Source: Silurus meridionalis
Lineage: Eukaryota; Chordata; Actinopteri; Siluriformes; Siluridae
Direction: 5' to 3'
Assembly (NCBI RefSeq): GCF_014805685.1
Contig: NC_060906.1
Span: 10,467,846 to 10,531,845 of the forward strand
Length of the DNA: 64,000 bases
Below, piece after piece: positions 30,976 to 41,908 of this stretch. Position 1 is the first letter of the stretch, and each line of letters opens with the position of its first letter. Made by a program: the position numbers and the translations under genes. Below the pieces are notes generated by a model. That model was not told the origin of the DNA. It worked only from the letters and a program-made list of their open reading frames with translations, and ran no database searches.

Positions 30976-33900
30976 CACACATACATAAAGTGCAGCCTCT
31001 ATACTCGCAGGCAGATTGTCATTAATGTTTTATTTACTAAATGAAATGAATAATACAGTAATAAAATAGTATTCCAAACATATCGATATAATTTATCAGT
31101 AGAAACTCTGTTTTTTGAAATGTTACTCCGAACTTTCGAGCCACTCGCTGATCAGATTTTTCGCCAGTTACTCTTAGTTACTCTTTCCAAATAAAAAGTC
31201 GCCAACTATCGAGGTCGCGAGTATCCAGGTTCCACTTTATATATATTTGTGTATGTGTGTATATACATGAATTAGCAGAAAGGGGTGGATACGTGTGTGA
31301 ACGATATTGACAGAAGTACAGATTAAATTGTCCCAGTGTAATTGTCATTAACGTTCCCCTGTGCTGTGCCAGTCCAGAGTTAAAGTGTCATTGCAATAAT
31401 GCAAATAATTGTGTAGTGAAGGAAAAGTGAGCATTAAGCATCCTAATTGTTTTATTAATGTTTAGGAACACTATACAGGGTGATCATGGTGTAAGTAGGG
31501 ACTCTGGCAAAAGACTAGCCATGGCAGAATAACAGAATAAGAAGGTAACTGACATGAGGGATCTCTGGGATGAGAGACCACCAACAAACCTGAGTGAACA
31601 TGTCAGAGTGAGGAGACGACAGCATCTAAACATCCCAGTTCACCAAAACACTCTATTCATGACCCCCTTCCGATTTGTGTTTTCAGCTTTGAACATTGAC
31701 ACTGTTGGAGTCCCGAACACTAATTCCTCAACTGTTCCATAATTAGGGTTTTGTACGACTAAGCTTTGCCCCCTGCTGTAGTCTTTATTATTCGAGGTAC
31801 CAACAAATAGCCTGCACCTTTGATTAAAGTAGGCATGGGGGATCATAATAGAACTATTAGATAGAACTAAGATATTGTTTTATACGTCAATATTTTTCCG
31901 TCAGTATTTTGTAATGAATGCATATACAGGCGAAAGGGCAAATGATTATGTATCGATGGTTCCGTTATCTTCATGAAAATAATATACTTTGCTTTTTGAA
32001 CAATGGTGATACTATGTAAAAGATCTCACCTGCTTGATTTTATTTCCCCCCAGTGATCTGACGAGAACAGTGATGCTCCAGGATCAGTACTTGCAGTCAG
32101 CATGGAGGACTGACCCATCTGTACTGGTAAGAAAGAAAGATTAGGTTTCATAAACACATCGATACCTTTCAATTATAATATCGCGAACGTTCGGATTTCT
32201 CACGTTTGGCTTATTTGTTTCTCTTCGCTCAGCCCTGGACATTGGACAACTCGATCAGTGATGAGAACAGAGAGATCATTGAGAGCATGCTGCTGGAAGA
32301 ACAATATCCTTATTTAAAGAGACCTGGGGTTTCCTTTTTTAATTTACTTTGATTTGCCTGTTTTATCCAGAAAGCATAAACATCCTAAACTGTGCTTACG
32401 TATTACTTTGCTGGGAAGAGCGTCCCAAAAGTGGCGTGGACTGACGAAAAGCCTAAAGTAAAAAAGTGAGTAAAGAATAGAGTGGATAGAGGGTGTATTC
32501 TTCCTAAATTTTGGGTTGATAAACATATTAGCGTTTGGATGATCTGAGTTAGTACTGCTGAAGAAATGTAAAATAAAAAAGAGCTTAATGATCGAGTCTT
32601 GTTTTGAGAAACTCTGTTCTCTGTAATTCTGTTCAGGTCGCCGGCGAAGAGCTCTGGAGCGCCGACACGTTGGGCCCAAGAGGAGAAAGATCTCTTTGAG
32701 AAAGGACTAGTATGTTCTTGTTTCTCTATTTCTTTTTTTTTTTTAATGATATAACAAGCATGCAACAGCTAACAAGGAATCCCGTGAACCATGCGAGTTT
32801 TATTAACGTGTACTCAACTAGGCTCAGTTTGGGCGGAGGTGGACTAAAATCGCAAAGCTGATCGGCACCAAGACTGTTCTCCAAGTGAAAAGCTACGCCA
32901 GGCAGTACTTTAAAAACCAGGTACGGCATGGCAGCCCTGACGTCGTGTCTTCACATAGGAAAAAACGTCTGTCTCTTTTACAGAGGTTCAGAAATTATCA
33001 CACGTTGGGCAAACAAATGTAAAGATATTAAAGGTGTTTCCAGACTTAAAATTCCTGCACAGATGCTAAAGAAAAGTGCCATAAAAATAAATAAATAATA
33101 CTAAAAAAATATATATATATATAAATATAAATGACATACTGCTGCTTTAAGTTGCCTGTCAAAAGTTTGGTAACTCTCTTAGTCTTTTATTGTTTTTAAT
33201 AGCCACGTGCACACGTCCCTTCTGTTTATATGCATGAAACTAGATTATTTAACAGTATGAAGATTTATTTTGCATTTACGTTTATGGCATTTGGGAGACC
33301 CCCGTATCCGGAGCGACTTGCAACTGAGCAGGGGAAGGTGCGGTGACAGAGCAGGCCATTCCATGATAGATATCACTCCAGCCAACTGTTTTCACTTTAA
33401 ATAACACGTACACAGCTTGTTGTACGGTGAAATCGGTTTCAGCGAGCCACAGTGCAGACGGAATTGTATGAGCTGAAGTATGGAATGGTTGCCATGTTGA
33501 GTCAGAATTCCTTTCACACTTCAACCTTCCCTGCTCCAAAACACCTCCATGTTTGACTGTGGGTGTGAGACAGTCTGCTAACATCTTCTCTCCTGTTCCC
33601 TGTCTAACATAATTTCTTCTATTAGAGCCAGAAATTTCACATTTGGACTCGTCTGTTTACAGAACTTTCTTCCAGTCAATCAGTGTTCAATTCCTGTGTG
33701 TTTACTTTACAAAAGCAATAAGCATGTGCTTTAAAAACCACAAAAGACCAGGTGTATCCAAACTTCTTACAGGCACTGTAACTATAAAGGGTCACTTCTG
33801 TTTCAGCGTTAATGATCAGGAATGACTAATAGATCAGCTGTCATGCCTCATCATTATACTGATACTTTTAAAGCGTTAAGTGTGCTAATGCAGGTTGTCG

Positions 33901-36900
33901 CACACGTATTTGTGGCTGCATAAAACATCAGCGGATCAGTTGTACTAGTTTTCTTTTCATTCTCTTAATTCATGTTTTCTGTTTGTCTTTTAACCTAAAG
34001 GCTAAATCTGAAGATCAGGCTGAAGTGTCTTCTACGCAGCCCCAGAGAGCACTCCTTCAGACACCAGAATCCAGCCCTTACACGGTCCAGCTTGAGAATT
34101 CTGCTCTGGCTAACGCTGTACGCATCGAACGGCTGTCTGACGACGAGGACGTGGACATCACAGACGACCTGAGCGATGATGCGAGTCAGCCGGAGAACCA
34201 GGCCGATTTCAGGGGCGAGCCTCGAGATCCAGCAGGTGAAACCCAAACACCGTTTTCTACAGACATATTAATCAGTGACGTCTCGGCTGCGGCGGAAACG
34301 TCCGAAGCGTCTGCCGAGGTCATTTCCGAAGAAAACATCAGCCACTTTAAGACAGCGATCGATCCAGGAGAGTTCTTGTGTGCAAAGCCGCAGCATGAGG
34401 ACGAGTGCACCGAAGGTACTTCAGCATATTTAATCCCAAAACTATCCTTTATTTAGAGTAAATTATCATCCAGAACCGCTGACTGCTTTCTCATAGATGA
34501 AATCGAGAAGAGCCCCCTAGAGGACACGGAGGAGCAGGACGAAGAAGAGGAGCTGAAGCCTCCGGAGCAGGAGGTCACTCTGAACACAAGCACCATCACT
34601 GACGAGGAAAAGGTGGCCATCCCAGAATTCTTTGAGGGTCGTCTGTCGAAGACGCCTGAGCGATATCTGAAAATTCGCAACTATATCCTGGATCAGTGGT
34701 GAGTGTGTGAGGGATGCTGTTGGAATTATGATGTCATTTGTCACATGTCATTTTAATTGTGTGTGTTTGTGTGTGTTTTAGGGAGAAAAGCAAACCCAAG
34801 TATTTGAATAAGACGTCGGTGCGTCCAGGCTTAAAGAACTGCGGAGATGTGAACTGCATTGGCAGAATACACACGTACTTGGAGCTCATAGGGGCGATCA
34901 ACTTCAACTGTGGTAATGCTTCTCACTCGGTTCTGGTCTGTCTTGCATTCTTTTATGCCTCCAAAAAATAAGACTCTTGACCCTCACTGTTTTTTTCCTT
35001 CATCTCTCTCAACAGAACAGGCGATCTATAACCGCCCTCGGCCGCTGGACCGCTCCCGTCTGAAGGAAAGCAGAGACAGTCTGGAGGCCTATCAGCTGGC
35101 TCAGAGATTACAGTCCATGGTGACTCAGTGTAGAATTACAGAGCCTGTGTATTCATGTGTATTACATTTACTAGATACATTATTGCTTGTTGAGGTTGTA
35201 ACGCTGATTTGTTTATTTGTCTTTAAGCGCACAAGGAAACGACGAGTGAGAGATGCCTTTGGGAACTGGTGCGATGCCCGAGACCTGGAAGGCCAGACCT
35301 ATGAGGTACTGGAATCTCTGTTTTAGAAACCAACAAAATGCACCAAGAAAAGGAGCTTCCTAATTGCATAATACAGACATTTTCAGTTCAGTTGTGAAGA
35401 TATAAGCATCTAGAATATATCATTTATTTAATTTTGTATAATAATTAAATGATATGCATAAATTAAAGATTTTAATTGAAAAAACAAACATTTGAACATA
35501 GTAAACCTGCAGTAAATCACGTTTGAAAACAGATAAGTTACTGTCGTAGTAGACAAATACAGTAAATAAGAATGGAACGAAGAGACTAACAGGCTTAATT
35601 TAAAAAAGGAAAAAATATAAATTTGTGTACAAATACATGATCATACGCCGAAAACCAATTTATTAAACTGTACCATTTACACATAATGAAGATTCTGCAG
35701 TTTTTAATTACCGTGCTGATCATCTTTCATCCGTGACACCAGTGTGTTTTCTTTTTTTGCTGCCGGTTGACCCTGTTACTCTAAGCTCCGTTTTTCTTTC
35801 CTTTAAACAACACACACTTTAATTGATTATATTTTTAAACTCTGTCATCAACACCTCATGAATTCACGATCAGTCCGCTCCCGATTGAGTGAAAAATTAT
35901 CCTATTTATGTATAAAGTTTTAAAAGGGACTTCTTTTTGTGCCCATCAGCATCTGAGTGCAGAAGAACTGGCCCTGAGGAGAGAGGAGATGAGAAAAAGG
36001 CACCCGAGGCCATGCAAACTCCCCAAGCGAGGGTAAGAACATCTGTATTGCACTTGTAATGTATACACTTTGTCTTAGAGGGGAAAAAAATCCGAGCTCA
36101 GGTTTTTTCTGCTTTGCAGCTCTTTCGATCCATTCCAGTTAATCCAGTGCAAAGCCTTCGGAGAGGAGAGACAGGTAAACTTTTCCCAATCACACTGCAG
36201 ATAAATATACATGTAGTCTATGGAACATGTCATCTAGACCTTTTTTTTTTTTTGTTATCTCCAGGAACCATTCCAAGTGATAGTGTGTGCTGAAGCGCTG
36301 GTTGTCATGGATGTGGTATGTTTACAGTTTTTGGTTGTGGAATGCTGAGTGGACACACTGACACACAGTACAGAAACACACCAATCATAATGACACCAGA
36401 TACGGCTGTGGATATCCAGCTTTATAGTTTGATTGATTTTGTATATCAAATTGTATACCAATGTGTCCAATCACAGATAATGCACACATGAGGGACATTA
36501 GTGCACATTAGTTTTCTTTGTTTGTCGTCAGTATTACTCCAATATCAATACAAACCGGCTCACAAATCACAAAATAATTTTTTTTCCCCCTATTAATAAA
36601 TGAATAAATAACCTTTCCTTAGAATCGTAAGCCGTGTTTGAAGGACTTCTATCTGATAATGTGGCCCTTTGATTTTTTTTGTGCAATATAACATAAGTGC
36701 ACAAACATCTGAAATCAGTAGTTTTCTGAATTTTTTTTTTTTTTTTGCTATGAAAGATGATTCTCTCTAGATTACTTGCACTGGAAGGAAAGATCACCAG
36801 AAAGGTTCACAGAGCGTTTTGTATAAACTTTAGGCGATTCATCTGAGGTTGAGGAATTCAGGAATATCTTTATTTACTGTTTGTTGCTAAAAGTTTGTTA

Positions 36901-39780
36901 AAAAAATTTTCCTGCAAGCAAAGTGTTGAAAATCATTGATTAAATACTGATCGTGTCACTGTGTCAAATTAACAATGTATAGTTTTCCCCAAGCTTTGAG
37001 AAACATCGTTTGTCGGGTACAATTTGATTGAACTGATTAACAATGTTTCACGTGTCCCGAATGTAATCTCAGTGCCAGAAAATGAACTCTGTAGGTACAC
37101 TTGGTCCACGTTAGAAAGTCTGAATGAAAATGCTTTATATGTTACGTGTCTTATTTTAAATCATTTTTCTATCATTTGTATATATAAACCACTTCAGTAA
37201 AAAAAATTTCTCTGTTGTTCCAGCACGCTCATGTCTCTATGGGAGAAGTGATCGGACTCCTGGGTGGATCTTATGATCATGAGGACAAAGTGTTAAAGGT
37301 AAGAGCATTCAGATTCTGGTAAGGTTTTTCCACCTGATTCTAGAATGAGGCTGTAAGGATCTATGATTGTTTAGCTACAAGAGCATTATTGAGATCAGGT
37401 ACTGATGTTAGTGGGGGAGGTCTGGGCTTTGTGCAGGACTTTTGAGTTCTTCATCAGGTTTGCATGAACTTTCAGTGAGGAGAAATGGTAATGGATACAG
37501 GGTCAGACCTTGCGGCTCATATGGGTGCGTTGGAGAGGTGTCAACATACATTCGGTCATATAGTGTAGGTAGCTGACGATGTGTGTTTGTGTGCAGATTT
37601 GCGCAGCAGAACCATGTAACAGTCTCAGCACTGGACTGCAGTGTGAAATGGACCCCGTCTCCCAGACTCAAGCGTCTGAGATGCTTGGGGCCAGAGGACA
37701 CAGTGTAGTTGGCTGGTATCACTCGCATCCAGCTTTTGATCCAAACCCTTCACTCAGAGACATTGACACTCAGGCAAAGTACCAGGTATGACTGCCTGCA
37801 TGTAATACAGTGGATTTTGAAATAAATGGTGTATTTTAAACTTGAATATTTATTAGTCACAGCTAATCGACGATGCCAAAATGCCACAGCGGCCACTCTT
37901 TAATTAAGCGTGCAGATAGAATTATTGGTACCATTCAAAAAGATTATTTTATGTAGATCAGTTATATCGCCTTAAACTTCATGTAACACACCCACCCACA
38001 CCAACAATCATGTAACACACCCACTCATGGATTATCTCTTACAAGTATATTATATTTACACCCACTGATCAGCCATAACAGATAAAATTAGACAAAAGTT
38101 GTTGCTCAAATCTGGCAAAGATTATAACCAATAACTACACACGTGAAAATGTCAGTGTCTTTATTTAAGAATTATAAGTGAGAATAATCATTTCTCTCCC
38201 TTTCTCTCACCTCCAGAATTATTTCTCTCGAGGAGGAGCTCCATTTATCGGAATGATTGTAAGCCCATATAACCCCACTAACCCCTCGCCCGTGTCCCAG
38301 AATACATGTTTGCTGGTGCAAGAAGAGAGCGGATCTGCTGGCACTCAAAGTGTGTACCTACTTTCTCTTCAACAAAGCGTTTAAACTATACAAACAACAT
38401 CATTCTGCAGATTTAGGTATATTTTTTGCAGCAGTGTATATTGTATAAAAATGTGACGCATGTTTTTGTCTTAGAGCTTCCCTACAAGTTTGAATATCAA
38501 GTCTCCGCTGAAACTCCAGACTTGAAGGAAGTGATGAGAAGAGCAGAATGGGTGGTGTTCAAGTACAGGCAGTCGTATGGGTTGGTGCATTTCTGTCCTA
38601 CACGACGCAGACGTGTTTCTTACATTACGTCAGATGCAAATAATAACAGGACTGCTTCTGCATGCTTTCTATTTGATCTATTGTGTCTAATCTGTAGATT
38701 ATTTGAGATTAGATCAGATCGGAATCTTGAAGTCATTTACAACTACTGTAGATGGTTGTTTTTGAAAACCACAATCTGAGGATGATAAGACAGACGTAAT
38801 CAAATCTGTTCTTATGTAGTTTTATCCAACATTCTTACACTCTCTAAGATACGAGGTGATATCAAAAAGTTTCGAGACGAGCTCCGTTTACAAAAAAGAA
38901 ATTTATTTATCTATTATTACACACTAGCACCTTCAAAACAGTCCCCCTGCACAGGGATACAGCGACGACTTATGAAGGTCAGCGATTCCTGTGACTGTGT
39001 GTGCAGCCTTGTGCTGCCATCTGTTGGTGTGTTGCAAAACTAGTCAAAAAATTTTGATTACCCATACCAATGCAATGATCATAAATTTCCCTCTCTGGGC
39101 TTCATTTACAATTGTGGTCAAAGATTGAACAATTTGGTGCATTTTACAAAATTCAGCATTTTCTTCACTTCATTTTAACAAGTCATTTTAGACGTTTTGC
39201 ACAAATAGTATTTTCACAGCACAGCGAAAACAGTCGAAATTCTTGAGTATGGTAGTGTTGGTCATCTGTGCCAGTTTCGTTTACTGTGTGACCCTCTGTG
39301 TGACTTTTTCTGCAGTTGTGTGCCCATGGAAAGACTCTACCGCAGAGACTCCTCCCTCACATGCCTGGAAAAGGTACGATTCGGATAAGCTTTTCTTACA
39401 TTACCTTTAAACATAAAGAGTTGTTAAGTGTAACTGTAATTATTCCACAGATGCTCACATCACTTAGGACGGTTCTCCCAGAGATCCCAGAGACGGAGGC
39501 CTTTCTGGTCCAGATCGAAGCGTTGTTCGTTACACATTTCATAGATAAGCAGGAGACCGAGCAAGCTTCCGGCTCCACATCTCATCTCATCACGTTCACC
39601 ACGTCTGAACTGATAGAGAGCGGCGAAGTCTTGGACTACGAGGAGACGTGTTCGTCAGATGAGCAGCCCGTCATTAACGCTAGCAGTTCTGATAACGTTT
39701 TTAACAGCTCAAGTTCTGGAGTTGCAGCTGGACAAGAAGCAAATATACCTCATGTAGCATCAGAAAAATCTGAGTATTAA
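30104..39780 (+). CDS. mysm1: MYSM1, histone H2A deubiquitinase (SANT, SWIRM, MPN), 20 coding exons
   Basis: MYSM1 removes ubiquitin from histone H2A in the nucleus. Exons: 30104-30162, 32054-32126, 32233-32303, 32400-32465, 32637-32709, 32822-32920, 34001-34415, 34497-34698, 34782-34912, 35016-35119, 35228-35305, 35950-36032, 36120-36174, 36265-36315, 37224-37298, 37597-37785, 38217-38349, 38475-38580, 39316-39373, 39451-39780; 816 aa (human 828). The SANT domain is at about residues 95-147 ([14 protein letters not shown]...[10 protein letters not shown]), SWIRM about 325-420 ([20 protein letters not shown]), MPN about 505-650. The JAMM motif is intact: His587-x-His589, Ser597, Asp600, with the upstream Glu in [10 protein letters not shown]. 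The ATG has A at -3 and G at +4. Intron 3 is AT-AC; all others are GT-AG. Confidence 0.95.
30335..30480. repeat. Interspersed fish repeat, second copy
   Basis: Shares caatggacattgtctcaaag and cagctttacagagataaag blocks with 15918-16425; in MYSM1 intron 1. Confidence 0.5.
30909..30970. repeat. (AT)n microsatellite
   Basis: About 31 AT units in MYSM1 intron 1. Confidence 0.95.
31130..31240. repeat. Tigger/pogo-like repeat terminus
   Basis: The run cgaggtcgcgagtatccagg then ttccact mirrors the left end at 7476 (agtggaacctcgg ... cgcgacctcg). No full-length partner end identified nearby. Confidence 0.4.
31260..32040. other. Rest of MYSM1 intron 1, nothing coding recognised
   Basis: The 31470-31745 segment (ggcaaaagactagccatggc; acagcatctaaacatcccag) has the feel of an interspersed repeat, but I cannot assign it to a family. 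Confidence 0.4.
32304..32399 (+). other. U12-type AT-AC intron in MYSM1
   Basis: The intron starts atatccttat, the classic U12 donor, and ends cttac. A branch-site-like tcctaaac lies at 32383-32390, about 10 bases from the 3' end. Splicing joins GAAGAACA to GTATTACTTT, giving EEQYYF and preserving the frame and the vertebrate protein pattern. No GT-AG alternative at this place keeps both. Confidence 0.85.
33150..33780 (-). mobile_element. Decayed Tc1-like element, family C, with a nested SINE-like piece
   Basis: The plus-strand right end accaggtgtatccaaacttct is the complement of the start of the copy at 48642. The minus strand keeps LTPTVKHGG and [10 protein letters not shown]...TDFTVQQ, matching the family C text at 48850-49050. 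The frame is broken. A SINE-like block (tttatggcatttgggagacc) is nested at 33275-33345. Confidence 0.65.
37310..37566 (-). mobile_element. Family A Tc1-like fragment, copy 7
   Basis: Contains gagatcaggtactgatgtta, the following ggaggtctggg block and the end attcggtcatatagtgta, in a MYSM1 intron. Heavily eroded. Confidence 0.5.
38850..39065. mobile_element. Mariner-like fragment
   Basis: Begins tacgaggtgatatcaaaaag and ends near actagtcaaaaaattttgat, a pattern like short deleted mariner-family elements. No transposase remains. In the intron between MYSM1 exons 18 and 19. Confidence 0.4.
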
Positions 39781-40159
39781 TAATGATGATGTAAGTCGTA
39801 GCTAAGTTATTAAGGATTAGTCTCCTGTTGCTGCAGATACTAATATAATTCGGTTGTATTTTGTAATAAGACCAATTATCGTTTGTGAAGCACTATACCT
39901 AATGTTAATATCATATTTTTTTCATTATGCACACCGATTCACTAAAACCATGTCGGCATTAATCAAGTATACTGTATTAACTACCCAAGAGGGTTTTGTA
40001 CTTGCTCTCTCTTTCTCTTCACTATGTCTGCTCTTTTTGATCAGTTTAAATGTACACCATTTGGCAGACACCATCAACAACCAGCAAACACTCATGTCTT
40101 AGGCTCTCTAAAGTGTTTCTTAACTCTACAGTGTTGTGTATAAATAATGTCTAACCGTG

Positions 40160-40920
40160 ACTTTCTCCGAGTACTTTATTAGAAACACTGTACTAATCCG
40201 GAGTAGCTCCCTTTGCTCTCATTTCTTTAAGAGCATGGATTCCATTTTAAGATGATTGCATCACACAATTCCTGCAGATCTTTCACATTTGTGCTCTGGA
40301 CTCTGGATCTGATGAAGACCCCTGAAGAACACTAAACAAACAGGCTTGTAATTTAGATTGATAGAGGTAAATGGTATTACCATGGAAGCCTTTTCACATG
40401 ACAGTTGACAGGATCTATGGATTTCTGCTTCCAGCACCAAACTCAAACCATCAGGTTTGAGTTTGAGTTTGAGTTCAAAAAGATTTTTAATCAGATTAGA
40501 TAGCCATTGCACATGTTGGGGTGACAGGCAACGAAATACAGTTAACCAGAAGTGCATTGGTGGTTGTGTAAAATATTTCCATATGTACAGGTTGGTAAGG
40601 CTGTGATATATGATGAATATGATAAAGAAATGAATGAATAATATAACTAGTGTATTGTCTTAGGCTCCTCCAGTCCAGTGTTGTTGAATCTCCAACCAAT
40701 GCAGCTTCAGCTTTCTGTTCTTGGCTGACACAAGTGAACCTTGGCCTGGTCTTCTACTGTTGTAGCCAATTTGCCTTAAGATTTGTAGTGTTGTGCATTT
40801 TGAGATGCTTTTCTGCTCACCACAAATGTACCCAGTGGTTGACTTGATGTAGCCTTTCTGCCAGCTCAAGTCAGATCGTTCTTTGTTGACCTTCTTTATC
40901 AGTAAAACAGTTACAGAAAT
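40160..40920. mobile_element. Decayed DNA transposon remnant with internal insertion
   Basis: The strings tactttattagaaacactgt (left) and gcttttctgctcaccacaaa, agcctttctgccagctcaag (right) belong to one fish repeat family. A second fragment (gacccctgaagaacactaaa) appears to interrupt it. Assigned from memory of the consensus. Confidence 0.4.
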
Positions 40921-40924
40921 AGTC

Positions 40925-41068
40925 ATTTACATCTATGCCATTCAGCAGGCGCCTTTATAGAGAGTCTTACATCTATCCAACTGAGCAGTTACTGGGGTTA
41001 AAGGCTTTGCTCAGGAGTATCAGCTTGATATAGTTGGGATTTGAACTCAAGGATCAAGGAAATACTTA
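40925..41068 (-). repeat. SINE copy, reversed
   Basis: tttacatctatgccattcag, gcaggcgcctttatagagag and gggatttgaactcaaggatc are the reverse of the tRNA-derived SINE at 53505-53695, including a box-B-like string. Confidence 0.55.
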
Positions 41069-41908
41069 AACCAGCATCCAGAAACAATAATCTCGCCATT
41101 CAAATAACATTTTAATCCCATTCTGATGACTGAGGTGTACATTACACGGTGGTGACTTGTATCTGAATAACATTGCAATCCTGTATGTGCTTCTATTCAA
41201 CTTTTCGGCCAGCATTGGTCGTCATTTATTTAGGGATTATAGTCGAAATACGGTATTCCTGAATTAATTATTCTGGTCTGGGTCTCTGGAATAATCCTTT
41301 GAAATGGTTTTGTATTAATAAAGACATTATATTGTAGCTAGTTCGCTTCATTATATGAATCTGAATATGAATATGAAAGACTACACAAAAGCAAAGATAA
41401 ATAGTGTTACTTCCATTATTTAAAAGAAATGCTGTTTTAGTTGTTTGTGCCCATTAGGGATACAGCATTGCACATAGCGAAGGAAAAAAAAAGATTAAGT
41501 ATAAAATAATTTGTGATAAACCTTCCGGGTGGAACCATATCCACGCGCGCTGTAGCAGAATGGACTGTTTTTGATGTAACGCTTTTCCTGGATGGACAGA
41601 TGGTTTGGGCAGAAGACGAGTGTAGACTGTAGTGAAACTCTTCAGTGTGACCTGAATGATATTCAGAGAATAAGTCTTTCATATCTGAGGGTTCCCTTCG
41701 TAGTTTTGTTGAGTGCGTCAGATTAAAAGAAGAACGTAAATCCCACACCGCCTTTACTTCCTGTTTTATATCAGCTTCATTCTGTAGTATATTATGGTAC
41801 AACTTTCACTTCTGCCAAACGCGGTTACAAACACATGCTGGCGTTTTCCGCTAAAATACATAGTTGCTGTAGTTTATCAGTCTGTCCACAGTTGACATTC
41901 CAGCCAGA

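Larger units (their letters stand above)
39781..41908. other. MYSM1-OMA1 intergenic region
   Basis: About 2.1 kb between the MYSM1 stop and OMA1 start. It includes the MYSM1 3' UTR (no clear AATAAA close to the stop), decayed repeats at 40160-41070, and OMA1 promoter sequence that I cannot delimit. Confidence 0.5.

Noticed and set aside
32304..32399. Reading the MYSM1 intron as GT-AG
   Set aside because: The nearby GT dinucleotides would add residues that break the conserved EEQYYF pattern, and the AT-AC pair fits better.
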